Below, one piece after another: positions 1 through 10,082 of a DNA stretch of 64,000 nucleotides. The translations under genes were made by a program, and so were the position numbers. Source of the stretch: Pseudomonas chlororaphis (GTDB lineage Bacteria; Pseudomonadota; Gammaproteobacteria; Pseudomonadales; Pseudomonadaceae); NCBI RefSeq assembly GCF_001921865.1, contig NZ_MSCT01000024.1:151026-215025 (forward strand). The letters run 5' to 3'. The notes beneath the pieces are model-generated. The model made no database searches, had not been told where the DNA came from, and was given only the letters and a program-made list of their open reading frames with translations. Position 1 is the first letter of the stretch. Each line of letters starts with the position of its first letter.

Positions 1-2614
1 CTTGCACCTGCCCCGGTGCGGCTTTGCCGATGATGCCCTGTACGTCATAGAAGGGTTTGTCGGCCGGCGTCTGCGGTGCCGGGCGCGGTTCGACCCGGCG
101 GGCCCGGGTGCTGCCCGAGGGCAATATCTGGTAATACAAAATATCCAGCGGGACCAGCGCCTGCGCGGCATCCATCGGCAGCTGGGCGTCGCGTCGATAG
201 AGAATCGACTGCAAGAAGCGTTGCAGGGGCACCAACAGGCTCTGCTCGTCGTGGTAGGGCAGGCTTTGCTGCCAGAGCGCATCGAACTCATCCAGCACAT
301 ACAGCTCGGCCTGGGCTTCGATGACGCGGTAGAACACCTGGATGCAGTCAGGCTGGCCCATCGGCAGGATCAGCGCCAGGTCGTGCTCCTCCAGGGCCAT
401 CGGGTCCAGGTACAGCGGGCTGTAGCTCGACTGTTCCTCGCTCAGGTAATCGACCAGCGCCGGTAGGCTCGCCAGTGCCACATGGTTGACTTGGCCCGGC
501 ACCAGCTCCAGCACGTGGTAATGCTGTTGTACCTGGATCAGGTAGCGATGATTGAGCTGGCTGAGCAGCAGGTTCTGCGCCATGTCGAACAACTCTTCGA
601 CCCGTTGGGCGATGAACTGTGCCCGGTTGTGGCAGAAGCAGCGCACCCGCAGCTTCGGTTGTTCGGGGCCGCGCGGCAGGTTGTTGAGGTAGTCGCGCAG
701 GCAGTCGAGCAGGGCATGGGCGCCGTCGTAACGGCTCACCAGCACTTCGTTCCAGCTGTTGAGCGTCACCTGGTCGAGGGTCAGCACCAGGTTTTCCCGG
801 ACCCCGGCGTAGCTCAGGGAGTCGGTGCGCTCGGTGGTCATCAGGATATTCAGGTCGCGGTGGTGCTTGAGCGGATCGCGGCCGACGTTAACCAGGACCA
901 GCACTTCGCTGGGCACGCTGGCGTGAAGCAGGCGCTCTTCGCTGACAGTGCCCAGGGGCAGGGCGATGGTCTGTTGCAGGCAGCCCAGCAGATTGAACAG
1001 CTCGAACTCGCTCAGGTCGCTGCTGCCGGGATGCAGCGCCAGGCGCGTGCTGCTGTCGATTACGCCGTTGCGATGGCACCAGGTCAGCAGCTCCAGCAGT
1101 TCGCGGCTGCGCTTGATCGGCGCGAAGTGCTCCCATTCAAGGGCGTTCAAGTTGCCGTTGTACAGGCCCCAGAGGGTTTGCCCAGGCTCTTTCTTGTTGG
1201 GCGATTGCACCAGGGTCAGGGTGTCTTCGGCCAGATCCGGGGCGATGCCGGGGTTGATGAATTCGACCTTGCCCGCTTTGCGCTCGAAGGCTGCGTACAG
1301 GCGGCGGCCCAGGACATTCAGGTCGCGTTTGTTGATCAGGCCGAGGGTCTGCTCGGTGCGGGCGAACTGGGTCAGGAAGCGATAGCTGTAGTTCAGTTCG
1401 TTGACCAGGGCCCGGCGCTCGGCGCTGACCTGGCGGACTTTCCACTGGCTGCGGCTGTCGAGCATGGCCAACTGGCGGTGATCCCAGCCCCATTCGTGGG
1501 CCAGTCGTTCGAGCAGCGTGCGCTGCCAGCTCGGGTTGCGCGCGCCGCTGTTGCCGGTGAGCTTGCGGTTGACCTTCAGGTACAGGCTGCGCCGTACCAG
1601 CTCCAGGCGCTCCGGCTCGCCGCGCGCCTTGAGGTATTCCTCGATGCGTCGGTAGACCACGACGTACGGGTCCAGCTCGTCGAGGTCCAGGCGATTGGCG
1701 AAGACTGCCTGCTTGAAGCGCAGGCTCAGGCACTCCACCCGCGGATGTTCGCTGGCATAGACCTCGGTCAGCAGCAGCTTGAGCACGGACTTGTACGGCG
1801 ACTCGATGCCCTTGAACAGTTGCCAGAGCCCGGCGCCGATGAATTCGCCCGGCGGAATATGAGCCAGGTGGCCAAGGTCGAGGTTTTCATCGGCCGGAAT
1901 GAAACGCTTGGACAGCAGCGTATGGGTGTACTGGTGATAGCGGGCCTCTTCGTACACCGGCACCAGCCACCACAACGGCGTGCGGCCGGCCAGCCAGATG
2001 GCGGTGCGGTAGAACTCGTCCAGCAGCAGATAGTGCTGGGTGGTGCCGCAATCGTCGGAGCTCAGCTGGGTGTCGCGATCGCCGCGGATAAACCGGCTGG
2101 GATCGATCAGGAAAAAGTGCGCCTCGGCGCCCTGGCTGGCAGCCCAGGCCTCCAGCAGCAGGCATTTCTTGCGCAGTTCGGCGAGTTCGTTTTCGCCGAG
2201 ATCGGGAGCGTGGCAAACCCACACGTCCATGTCGCTCTGGTCGGCCTGGGCCAGGGTGCCCAGACTGCCCATCAGGAACAGGCCGTGAATCGGGCGCGGA
2301 GCATTGCCGGGACGGACCTTGTAGGAAAACGAGCGGGTCAGGCGCTGGGCTTCGTTGAGCGTCGATGCATCGGGCTCGTAGTTGGACAGCCCGGCGGGGG
2401 TGCCGCCCGATACGTAGCCCGGCAATAGCGGGTGGTTGACGTGAAAGAACAGCGGCAACAGGTTGAGCACCAGTTGCTGGCGCAGCGACAACCCTTCCAT
2501 GGCCCGCCCCAGGCGTCCTTCGTTGAGCTTCAGAAAGCGCGCACGCAGTTGGCTGAGAACCTTGCGGTCGATTCCCTCGTCCAGATCTGGGCGTATTTCA
2601 TGGGTGCGGGTCAT
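1..2614 (-). CDS. cyaA: Class I adenylate cyclase (3' end outside window)
   Basis: Makes cyclic AMP from ATP in the cytoplasm and so feeds the Vfr/CRP regulatory network. Reading the minus strand from the ATG at 2614 gives 871 residues open to the window edge. Class I cyclases are roughly 850-950 residues, so only the extreme C-terminus is missing. The catalytic N-terminal half carries the nucleotidyltransferase signature MGSLGTLAQADQSDMDVW at about residues 115-132, with the Gly-Ser pair and the Asp-x-Asp metal ligands (D128, D130). The C-terminal half is the regulatory region typical of the family. The start begins MTRTHEIRPDLDEG; no strong Shine-Dalgarno lies before it, which may keep translation low. 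Identity is firm from the motif and overall sequence. Confidence 0.96.
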   Translation of the reverse strand, partial: MTRTHEIRPDLDEGIDRKVLSQLRARFLKLNEGRLGRAMEGLSLRQQLVLNLLPLFFHVNHPLLPGYVSGGTPAGLSNYEPDASTLNEAQRLTRSFSYKVRPGNAPRPIHGLFLMGSLGTLAQADQSDMDVWVCHAPDLGENELAELRKKCLLLEAWAASQGAEAHFFLIDPSRFIRGDRDTQLSSDDCGTTQHYLLLDEFYRTAIWLAGRTPLWWLVPVYEEARYHQYTHTLLSKRFIPADENLDLGHLAHIPPGEFIGAGLWQLFKGIESPYKSVLKLLLTEVYASEHPRVECLSLRFKQAVFANRLDLDELDPYVVVYRRIEEYLKARGEPERLELVRRSLYLKVNRKLTGNSGARNPSWQRTLLERLAHEWGWDHRQLAMLDSRSQWKVRQVSAERRALVNELNYSYRFLTQFARTEQTLGLINKRDLNVLGRRLYAAFERKAGKVEFINPGIAPDLAEDTLTLVQSPNKKEPGQTLWGLYNGNLNALEWEHFAPIKRSRELLELLTWCHRNGVIDSSTRLALHPGSSDLSEFELFNLLGCLQQTIALPLGTVSEERLLHASVPSEVLVLVNVGRDPLKHHRDLNILMTTERTDSLSYAGVRENLVLTLDQVTLNSWNEVLVSRYDGAHALLDCLRDYLNNLPRGPEQPKLRVRCFCHNRAQFIAQRVEELFDMAQNLLLSQLNHRYLIQVQQHYHVLELVPGQVNHVALASLPALVDYLSEEQSSYSPLYLDPMALEEHDLALILPMGQPDCIQVFYRVIEAQAELYVLDEFDALWQQSLPYHDEQSLLVPLQRFLQSILYRRDAQLPMDAAQALVPLDILYYQILPSGSTRARRVEPRPAPQTPADKPFYDVQGIIGKAAPGQVQ

Positions 2615-2746
2615 TCAAACAGGCTCGCGAAGCTTGGACGTGGGAGGTCTGAGATGGGGAGCAGTTTACAGTCAGTCGAGGGCGAGCTTTAAGCTGAATT
2701 TTATTTTTGACGTCAGATTTACAGCGTCTGGCTGAGGGCTTGCCCG

Positions 2747-2771
2747 CGGAATCCGACAGGCGGGGATTCCG
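2747..2771. repeat. Inverted repeat between cyaA and the upstream small gene
   Basis: The arms CGGAATCC and GGATTCCG (2747-2754 and 2764-2771) pair perfectly around a 9-base loop. There is no T-run on either strand, so it is not a classical Rho-independent terminator. It lies downstream of the 81-residue gene and upstream of cyaA, so it could be an RNA hairpin or an operator. Confidence 0.5.
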
Positions 2772-2791
2772 AGGGCTGTAGGGGAAAACCC

Positions 2792-3037
2792 TCAGGCGAG
2801 TTCTTTGACCGCCAGGATGGTCAGCAGACCTTGCGCATGCTCGGCGGCATCGCGGCCCAGGCTGGTCAGGTAACCGCCATCGGGCTGGGTAATAAGCTCT
2901 TTTTCGAACAGGCGTCGTGCGGCGGCGATAGCTTGGGGGGCGGCGGTCTGATGGATTTTCAGGCCTTCCTGGGAATTGTCCAGGTTGAAGAGTGCAAGGA
3001 TTTCCAGTTCGGCAACCAACTCAGGGGTATACGACAT
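2792..3037 (-). CDS. Small conserved protein, resembles TIGR02647 family
   Basis: An 81-residue soluble protein beginning MSYTPELVAELEILALFNLD. The sequence looks like a winged-helix-like small protein: an N-terminal helical part, a central AIAAARRLFEKELITQPDGGYLT that reads like a recognition helix plus wing, and a C-terminal helix. This resembles the Pseudomonas TIGR02647 family, annotated as putative DNA-binding, from memory of the family. A GGAG Shine-Dalgarno sits 5 bases before the ATG at 3037. It is co-oriented with cyaA (177-bp gap). Function unknown. Confidence 0.8.
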   Translation of the reverse strand: MSYTPELVAELEILALFNLDNSQEGLKIHQTAAPQAIAAARRLFEKELITQPDGGYLTSLGRDAAEHAQGLLTILAVKELA

Positions 3038-3223
3038 AAGGACTCCAGACTTTCTAGGAATTAGACGACAGCGTCCTTAAGGTGACCGCAGTTAGGCAGC
3101 CTGTCCAGTGTCCGCTGCGGACTTTTGCGCCTCTGGACGGCGGTATTTGGCCGCAGGGCGCGTACCAGTGTAGTCAAGGCCGGCAGTCGCGCCGGCCGGT
3201 TGCGGGTGCGAGGCGTGGCGGGC

Positions 3224-3508
3224 TTATTTCTTCTCGGGCGGCAGCTCGGGCAGGGCGCGCAGCGCGGCTTCGTACCATTGGGTGTCGAACGCGCGGTCTT
3301 CTTCGAGGATCGCGTCGATTTCCACCGCCAAGACGTGGGCCATGAGGTTGAGGATTTCGTCACGCTCATAGCCGACCAGAGTCAGCTTGTTGAACGTGGC
3401 CTTGGCCGCCGGTGGGTTATCGCTTTCGATCTGGTTCTCGATCGCTTCGATCAGGGTGTTTTCGGCGAACTCTTCTTCGTCGTTGTCGATATCAACTGGC
3501 TCGCTCAT
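3224..3508 (-). CDS. Small acidic conserved hypothetical protein
   Basis: A 94-residue, strongly acidic protein (N-terminus MSEPVDIDNDEEEFAENTL) with a helical central part and a C-terminus ending PELPPEKK. No signal peptide, membrane segment or catalytic motif is visible. A good ribosome site (GAGGAG) precedes the ATG at 3508. It is followed 186 bp later by the 81-residue gene on the same strand. Function not recognised; the gene is supported by its ribosome site and the uninterrupted frame between non-overlapping neighbours. Confidence 0.75.
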   Translation of the reverse strand: MSEPVDIDNDEEEFAENTLIEAIENQIESDNPPAAKATFNKLTLVGYERDEILNLMAHVLAVEIDAILEEDRAFDTQWYEAALRALPELPPEKK

Positions 3509-3633
3509 GGCAGGCTCCTCAAGGAAAGGCCGCCAGTTTACCCGTATTCAGCCGGCTGATGCTGCTGGCGAGCAGGCTGCCGAGGATCTATAAGAAGGGC
3601 TGCCAACCCCGTACCCGGCCTGGAGGCTACGTG

Positions 3634-4293
3634 ATGCTCAAGCTTTATGGATTCGCCGTCAGCAACTACTACAACATGGTGAAACTGGCGTTACTGGAAA
3701 AAGGTCTGCCTTTCGAAGAGGTACCGTTCTACGCCGGGCAAAGCCCCGAAGCGCTGGCCATCAGCCCGCGCGGCAAGGTGCCGGTGCTGGGGGTGGAGCA
3801 GGGCGTTATCAATGAAACCAGCGTGATCCTCGAATACCTCGAGCAGAGCCAATCCGGTCCGGCGCTATTGCCGAACGATCCGTTCGAGCGCGCCCAGGTG
3901 CTGGCGCTGGCCAAGGAGATCGAGTTGTACATCGAGCTGCCGGCGCGAGCCTGTTACGGCGAGGCGTTTTTCGGCATGGCGGTGCCCGAGGCGATCAAGG
4001 ATAAATCCCGTAACGAATTGACGCTGGGCTTCGCCTCGCTGGCCAGGCACGCGAAGTTCGCCCCCTATGTGGCAGGTGGCAGCCTGAGCGTGGCGGACCT
4101 GTATTTCCTTTACAGCGTCAGCCTGGCCTGCGCGGTGGGGCAGAAACTGTTCGGGGTGGATTACCTGGCCGAGATCCCGGCGGCCAAGGCCCTGATGGCG
4201 CGCCTGGAGCAGATGCCGAATGTGCAGCGGGTCGCGGCGGACAAGGATGCGGCGATGCCGCAGTTCCTGGCGATGATCGCCAGCAAGAAGTAA
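3634..4293 (+). CDS. Glutathione S-transferase family protein
   Basis: A 219-residue cytosolic GST. Residues 1-80 form the thioredoxin-like glutathione-binding domain (MLKLYGFAVSNYYNMVKLAL), with the conserved cis-proline segment GKVPVLG and the glutathione-contacting NETSVILEYLE. Residues 90-219 are the helical substrate domain with the N-capping SVADLYF motif. The reading frame is open further upstream, but the ATG at 3634 has a TGGAGG ribosome site 7 bases before it and matches the start of the domain, so it is chosen. The physiological substrate cannot be told from sequence. It converges on argH, separated by a 17-bp-arm hairpin. Confidence 0.92.
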   Translation: MLKLYGFAVSNYYNMVKLALLEKGLPFEEVPFYAGQSPEALAISPRGKVPVLGVEQGVINETSVILEYLEQSQSGPALLPNDPFERAQVLALAKEIELYIELPARACYGEAFFGMAVPEAIKDKSRNELTLGFASLARHAKFAPYVAGGSLSVADLYFLYSVSLACAVGQKLFGVDYLAEIPAAKALMARLEQMPNVQRVAADKDAAMPQFLAMIASKK

Positions 4294-4302
4294 CTCGTTG
4301 GT

Positions 4303-4342
4303 CACGAGCAAGCTGGCTCTTGTAGGAGCCAGCTTGCTCGTG
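4303..4342. repeat. REP-type hairpin between convergent genes
   Basis: Perfect 17-bp arms, CACGAGCAAGCTGGCTC at 4303-4319 and its complement at 4326-4342, enclose a 6-base loop TTGTAG. The sequence belongs to the same family as the GTAGGAGC...GCTCGCGAT repeats found elsewhere in the window. CTTTT follows on the plus strand. It separates the GST gene from argH, whose 3' ends face each other, and probably stabilises or terminates both transcripts. Confidence 0.85.
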
Positions 4343-4348
4343 ATGCTT

Positions 4349-5743
<1,395 letters not shown>

Positions 5744-5854
5744 GAATTCGCTCGTGATCGGCTGGAAGGAAAATGGGCTGAAAAGTTGCCGCGGATAATA
5801 ACAGGGTTGCCAATCCTGTAGCTGGCGCCGGTCGGCAGGTTTTTATTTCTGCCA

Positions 5855-6338
5855 CGGGCTTGCGGGCGCTTGTCGCCGGCCTCGGGCGCGCAGAGACTAG
5901 GTGAGCGAAGGTCGGGTGCTAAGAGTGATGTAACGATATTTATCGATTGAGCAATATCGTCTTGGCAACCGTCTACAGTTGGACTGGAAGGAGCAGCGCT
6001 GCCTTGGATCTTTCATCGAATCCGGGCGCTGACCACTCAGCCGTTGTCGCACGCGCTTCGGTTCCGACGCCACCCAGGATTCAAGGGGGAGGCGGCCGGG
6101 GTAGAAGCCGACTATAAGAGAGGGGGTGTTTGTGTCCTGTATCAGCAATCCCCATGACCATGTCGTGCAGTGGCGGGCCTTGAGCGGTATCGCTCAGGGC
6201 CGGGTAAATATAGGTGCCCGCGGCAGGGCACTTTTTGGCCCTCGCACTAGTCTTAGCGTGGATCGCGGTGACGGATGTCACTCCACCTGTCTACGCTATC
6301 CTTGTGCGAGACTCACGCAGGAATCCAGCGCAATATGA
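5855..6338 (+). pseudogene. algZ: Decayed sensor histidine kinase AlgZ (FimS) remnant
   Basis: Three stretches recall the C-terminal catalytic region of the LytS-type kinase AlgZ, in order but in different frames. 5934-5987 reads RYLSIEQYRLGNRLQLDW, preceded directly by a TAA stop. 6029-6157, two frames away, reads LTTQPLSHALRF...EADYKRGGV and ends in TGA. 6126-6338 reads FVSCISNPHD...ALFGPRTSLSV...TCLRYPCARLTQE and ends at the original TGA, which overlaps the algR ATG by 4 bases. Weaker similarity (LGERRSGAK) precedes the first stretch. There is no room between argH and 5855 for the membrane domain or the phospho-acceptor histidine region. The comparison with AlgZ is from memory of the P. 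aeruginosa protein. No functional kinase can be made from this region. Confidence 0.85.
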
Positions 6339-7081
6339 ATGTCCTGATCGTTGATGACGAACCCCTAGCCCGCGAGCGGCTGAGCCGTATGGTCAGTGAG
6401 CTTGAGGGATACAGTGTCCTGGAGCCCAGCGCCACCAATGGCGAAGAGGCATTGGCCCTGATCGACAGCCTGAAGCCGGATATCGTGCTTCTCGACATCC
6501 GCATGCCGGGCCTCGATGGCCTGCAGGTCGCTGCCCGCTTGTGCGAGCGCGAGGCGCCTCCGGCGGTGGTCTTCTGCGCCGCTCCCGACGAATTTGCTCT
6601 TGAAGCCTTTGATGTCAGCGAGGTCGGCCACCTGCTCAAGCCCGTGCGTTCCGAGCATTTGCTCGAGGCGTTGAAAAAGGCCGATCGTCCCAACAGGGTG
6701 CAGCTTGCGGCCCTGACCCGGCCTGCCGCCGAAAGCGGCAGCGGCCCACGCAGCCATATCAGCGCGCGTACTCGCAAAGGCATCGAGCTGATCCCACTGG
6801 GTCAGGTGGTCTATTTCATTGCCGACCACAAGTACGTGACCTTGCGCCACGAGGGCGGCGAAGTCCTGCTGGACGAGCCTCTGAAAGCGCTGGAAGACGA
6901 ATTCGGCGAGCGCTTCGTGCGGATCCACCGCAACGCCCTGGTAGCCCGCGAGCGTATCGAGCGTCTGCAGCGTACGCCTCTGGGGCATTTCCAGTTGTTC
7001 CTCAAGGGTCTCAACGGCGATGCATTGATCGTCAGCCGACGGCATGTGGCCGGCGTGCGCAAGATGATGCAGCAGCTCTAG
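6335..7081 (+). CDS. algR: Response regulator AlgR (LytTR type)
   Basis: A DNA-binding response regulator that in P. aeruginosa controls alginate, type IV pili, rhamnolipid and cyanide genes. The 248-residue protein is intact. The receiver domain (1-120) has the acidic pair D7-D8, the phospho-acceptor D54 in VLLDIRMPG, and the switch lysine in HLLKPVRS. A linker is followed by the LytTR DNA-binding domain (about 140-248: PLGQVVYFIADHKYVTLRHEGG, ERFVRIHRNALVARERIERL). The frame is open to 6275, but the ATG at 6335 has AGGAA 11 bases upstream and gives the known N-terminus MNVLIVDDEPLARERL. Its cognate kinase gene, with which it overlaps by 4 bases, is broken, so translational coupling and phosphorylation must differ from the usual case. 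Confidence 0.96.
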   Translation: MNVLIVDDEPLARERLSRMVSELEGYSVLEPSATNGEEALALIDSLKPDIVLLDIRMPGLDGLQVAARLCEREAPPAVVFCAAPDEFALEAFDVSEVGHLLKPVRSEHLLEALKKADRPNRVQLAALTRPAAESGSGPRSHISARTRKGIELIPLGQVVYFIADHKYVTLRHEGGEVLLDEPLKALEDEFGERFVRIHRNALVARERIERLQRTPLGHFQLFLKGLNGDALIVSRRHVAGVRKMMQQL

Positions 7082-7085
7082 GCCA

Positions 7086-7106
7086 GGGCGACCAGACGGA
7101 TCGCCC
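7086..7106 (+). terminator. Possible hairpin after algR
   Basis: GGGCGA (7086-7091) and TCGCCC (7101-7106) form a 6-bp perfect stem 5 bases after the algR stop. There is no following T-run, so termination here is a weak inference. Confidence 0.3.
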
Positions 7107-7219
7107 ATTACGCCTGCAACGTTCCTGCGGCCAGGGAGGGCTGCTGTCCTGATACAAGTCAAAGCTGATTTGGCTGAGCTGTTATCATCTGCCGTATTTT
7201 CTTCAGTACGGATTGATCC

Positions 7220-8161
7220 ATGTCCTCTCGCGAAATCCGCATCGCTACCCGCAAAAGTGCCTTGGCCTTGTGGCAGGCCGAATACGTCAAAGCTCGTTTG
7301 GAAGCCGCCCACCCGGGGTTGATCGTGACGCTGGTGCCGATGGTCAGTCGCGGCGACAAGCTGCTTGACTCGCCGCTGTCGAAAATCGGCGGCAAGGGCC
7401 TGTTCGTCAAGGAGTTGGAGACCGCGCTGCTCGAAAACGAAGCGGATATCGCCGTACATTCGATGAAAGACGTGCCCATGGATTTCCCCGAAGGCCTGGG
7501 CCTGTTCTGTATCTGCGAGCGCGAAGACCCGCGCGACGCCTTTGTCTCCAATACCTATTCCAGTCTTGACGACTTGCCTGCGGGCAGCGTGGTGGGTACT
7601 TCCAGCCTGCGTCGCCAGGCGCAATTACTGGCTCGTCGTCCGGACCTGCAGATCCGTTTCCTGCGTGGCAACGTCAACACGCGCCTGGCCAAGCTCGACG
7701 CCGGCGAGTACGACGCCATTATCCTGGCCGCCGCGGGCCTGATCCGTCTTGGTTTTGAAGAGCGCATCACTTCTTCGATCAGCGTCGATGACAGTCTCCC
7801 AGCCGGCGGCCAGGGTGCGGTGGGCATCGAATGCCGCACGGCCGACAGCGAGATCCACGGGCTGCTGGCACCGCTGCATCATGCCGATACGGCGGATCGG
7901 GTCGTTGCCGAGCGGGCCCTCAACAAACATCTGAATGGCGGCTGCCAGGTGCCGATCGCCTGCTATGCGGTGCTTGAAGGCGACCAGCTGTGGTTACGCG
8001 GCCTGGTCGGCGAGCCGAGCGGCGGTGTGCTGCTCAGTGCCGAGGCCCGGGCCCCGCGTAGCGCGGCGGCGACGTTGGGAGTGCAGGTAGCGGACGATCT
8101 GCTGGCCCAGGGTGCCGACGATATCCTGCGCGCAGTCTATGGCGAGGCTGGCGAAGAGTGA
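7220..8161 (+). CDS. hemC: Porphobilinogen deaminase (hydroxymethylbilane synthase)
   Basis: Polymerises four porphobilinogen molecules into hydroxymethylbilane in heme/siroheme synthesis. The 313-residue cytosolic enzyme is complete: IRIATRKSALALWQA at the N-terminus, catalytic Asp84 in HSMKDVPMDFP, substrate-binding arginines in TSSLRRQAQL and RFLRGNVNTRL, and the dipyrromethane-cofactor cysteine C242 in LNGGCQVPIACYA. It is the first gene of a tight hemC-hemD-hemX-hemY run: its TGA overlaps the GTG start of hemD by 4 bases. The 138-bp gap after algR is long enough for its own promoter. Confidence 0.97.
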   Translation: MSSREIRIATRKSALALWQAEYVKARLEAAHPGLIVTLVPMVSRGDKLLDSPLSKIGGKGLFVKELETALLENEADIAVHSMKDVPMDFPEGLGLFCICEREDPRDAFVSNTYSSLDDLPAGSVVGTSSLRRQAQLLARRPDLQIRFLRGNVNTRLAKLDAGEYDAIILAAAGLIRLGFEERITSSISVDDSLPAGGQGAVGIECRTADSEIHGLLAPLHHADTADRVVAERALNKHLNGGCQVPIACYAVLEGDQLWLRGLVGEPSGGVLLSAEARAPRSAAATLGVQVADDLLAQGADDILRAVYGEAGEE

Positions 8162-8925
8162 CCGGCTGGCGTGTGCTGCTGACCCGGCCCACGGACGAGT
8201 CGGCTCTGCTGGCCGAGACGCTGGGCGAAGCCGGTGTGTTCAGCAGCAGCCTGCCTTTGCTGGACATCCAGGCGCTGCCTTTTGACGACGCCCAGCGCGC
8301 CAAAGTGCTCGACCTGCCGGGCTATTGCGCGGTGATTGTGGTCAGCAAGCCGGCGGCGCGAGCGGCCGTGCAGTTGCTCGAACGGTTCTGGCCGCAGCCG
8401 CCCCGCCAGCGCTGGTTCAGCGTGGGCGCCGGTACGGCGCAGGTTCTGGCCGATCACGGCCTGGAGGTATTTTTCCCCGAGCAGGGCGACGACAGCGAAG
8501 CCTTGCTTGAACTTCCCCAGTTGCGCGAGGCTATTGCACGGCCTGCTCCGCGCACGTTGATCGTGCGCGGGGAGGGCGGTCGCGAGTGGCTGGCTGAGCG
8601 TTTGCGCGGCCAAGGTGCTAGTGTCGATTATCTGGAACTGTACCGCCGCGAGCTGCCGCGCTACGCCGACGGCACCCTGCTGCAACGCATTCGAGCGGAA
8701 CGCTTGAATGGGCTGGTGGTCAGCAGTGGGCAGGGTTTCGAGCACTTGCAGCAGCTGGCCGGCGAGGCCTGGCCAGAGGTGGCACGGCTACCGTTGTTCG
8801 TGCCGAGCCCCCGGGTCGCCGAGATGGCGCGTGCCGCCGGGGCCGAGAAAGTTGTGGATTGTCGTGGCGCCAGCGCCGCGGCCTTGCTAACGGCGTTACG
8901 GGAGCAACCCGTGCCCGTTCTCTAA
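8158..8925 (+). CDS. hemD: Uroporphyrinogen-III synthase
   Basis: Closes and inverts ring D of hydroxymethylbilane to give uroporphyrinogen III. The 255-residue protein is a normal size for this poorly conserved family. It begins MTGWRVLLTRPTDESALLAETLGEAG, and contains VVVSKPAARAAVQLL, WFSVGAGTAQVLADHGLEVFFPEQG, DYLELYRRELPRY and FVPSPRVAEMARAAGAEKVVDC, the expected order of motifs for the two-lobed fold. The start is GTG at 8158, overlapping the hemC stop (GTGA), so translation is probably coupled. Assignment rests on position as well as motifs. Confidence 0.94.
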   Translation: MTGWRVLLTRPTDESALLAETLGEAGVFSSSLPLLDIQALPFDDAQRAKVLDLPGYCAVIVVSKPAARAAVQLLERFWPQPPRQRWFSVGAGTAQVLADHGLEVFFPEQGDDSEALLELPQLREAIARPAPRTLIVRGEGGREWLAERLRGQGASVDYLELYRRELPRYADGTLLQRIRAERLNGLVVSSGQGFEHLQQLAGEAWPEVARLPLFVPSPRVAEMARAAGAEKVVDCRGASAAALLTALREQPVPVL

Positions 8926-8942
8926 ACGCAAAGGATGGATAC

Positions 8943-10082
8943 GTGAGCGAAACAGCCTTGCCTAAAGATGATGTCCAGCCGGTACTCGATGCACCGGCCG
9001 AGCCCGCCACTCCTGTTGCGCCGCGCCGTGGCAACGGCTTGGCGATCCTGGCCCTGCTGTTGGGGGCGGCCGGCGTCGCCGTCGGCGGCTGGGGTGTCTG
9101 GCAGGTGCGTCACCTGCAGGCCAACCATCAACAGCAGTTGGGGCAATTGCAGGCCCTGGGCGATGAGACCCAGAACCTGAAGCTCAATGAGCAGCGTCTG
9201 ACGGCGCGCCTGGAGCAATTGCCGGCGGCCGGCGAGTTGGAAGATCGACGTCGTCTGGTCGCGCAGTTGCAAGGCGACCAGCAGCGACTCAGCCAGAAAC
9301 TGGAAAGCGTGCTCGGCGCCAGCCGCAAGGACTGGCGACTGGCCGAGGCGGAGCATCTGCTGCGCCTCGCCAGCCTGCGTCTTTCGGCCTTGCAGGACAT
9401 CAGCAGCGCCCAGGCCCTGGTGCAGGGCGCCGACGAGATCCTGCGCGAGCAGAACGACCCGGGCTCTTTCGCCGCTCGCGAGCAGTTGGCCAAGAGCCTC
9501 GCGGCCCTGCGTAGCACCGAGCAGCCGGACCGCACTGGGCTGTTCCTGCAATTGGGGGCGTTGCGCGATCAGGTCGTCGAGCTCACCGAACTGGCCCCCG
9601 AGTACCGCGACCGTGGCGATTCGCTGCTGGGCCTGACCGCCGATGGCGATGGCGCCAGTCGCTGGGCGCAGTGGTGGGAGCAGATCTCGCGCTATATCCG
9701 CATCGACTTCAACGCTGACAAGAACGTGCGGCCATTGCTGGCTGGGCAAAGCCTGACGCAGGTACGCCTGGCGTTGAGCCTGGCCCTGGAGCAGGCTCAG
9801 TGGGCGGCGTTGAACGGCCAGGCGCCGGTGTACACCCAGGCCCTGGCGGAAGCCCGGGATGTGTTGAAGGGCAACTTCAACCAGGACAACCCGCAGAGCA
9901 AGCTCATGCTGGAGCGAGTGTCCGAACTGAGCAAGCAGCCGGTCACCGTGTTGACGCCGGACCTGAGCAAGACCCTGAGCGCCGTTCAAGCCTATCTGGA
10001 GCGGCGCAACCTGAGTGTTGAAGAGTCGGTGAAACCACCGGCCAAGCCTGCCGCGGGTACCGCGCAGGAGACCAGCCCATGA
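8943..10082 (+). CDS. hemX: HemX-like inner-membrane protein (uroporphyrinogen-III C-methyltransferase-like)
   Basis: A 379-residue single-pass inner-membrane protein. A short cytoplasmic N-terminus is followed by one hydrophobic helix (about residues 34-58, GNGLAILALLLGAAGVAVGGWGVW), a coiled coil rich in Gln/Leu (60-150) and a mostly helical periplasmic domain. The family is named for similarity to methyltransferases but its members lack known enzymatic activity; the role is unproven. The frame is open upstream, but GTG at 8943 with AAAGGA 8-13 bases ahead gives VSETALPKDDVQP, the usual Pseudomonas start, and leaves 17 bp after hemD. The C-terminal tail is Pro/Lys/Ala rich. Its TGA overlaps the hemY ATG. 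Confidence 0.9.
   Translation: MSETALPKDDVQPVLDAPAEPATPVAPRRGNGLAILALLLGAAGVAVGGWGVWQVRHLQANHQQQLGQLQALGDETQNLKLNEQRLTARLEQLPAAGELEDRRRLVAQLQGDQQRLSQKLESVLGASRKDWRLAEAEHLLRLASLRLSALQDISSAQALVQGADEILREQNDPGSFAAREQLAKSLAALRSTEQPDRTGLFLQLGALRDQVVELTELAPEYRDRGDSLLGLTADGDGASRWAQWWEQISRYIRIDFNADKNVRPLLAGQSLTQVRLALSLALEQAQWAALNGQAPVYTQALAEARDVLKGNFNQDNPQSKLMLERVSELSKQPVTVLTPDLSKTLSAVQAYLERRNLSVEESVKPPAKPAAGTAQETSP

Noticed and set aside
482..2428. A 648-codon plus-strand open frame opposite cyaA
   Set aside because: It is the exact complement of the conserved cyclase; the translation is Gln/Val/Ala rich without motifs and has no ribosome site.
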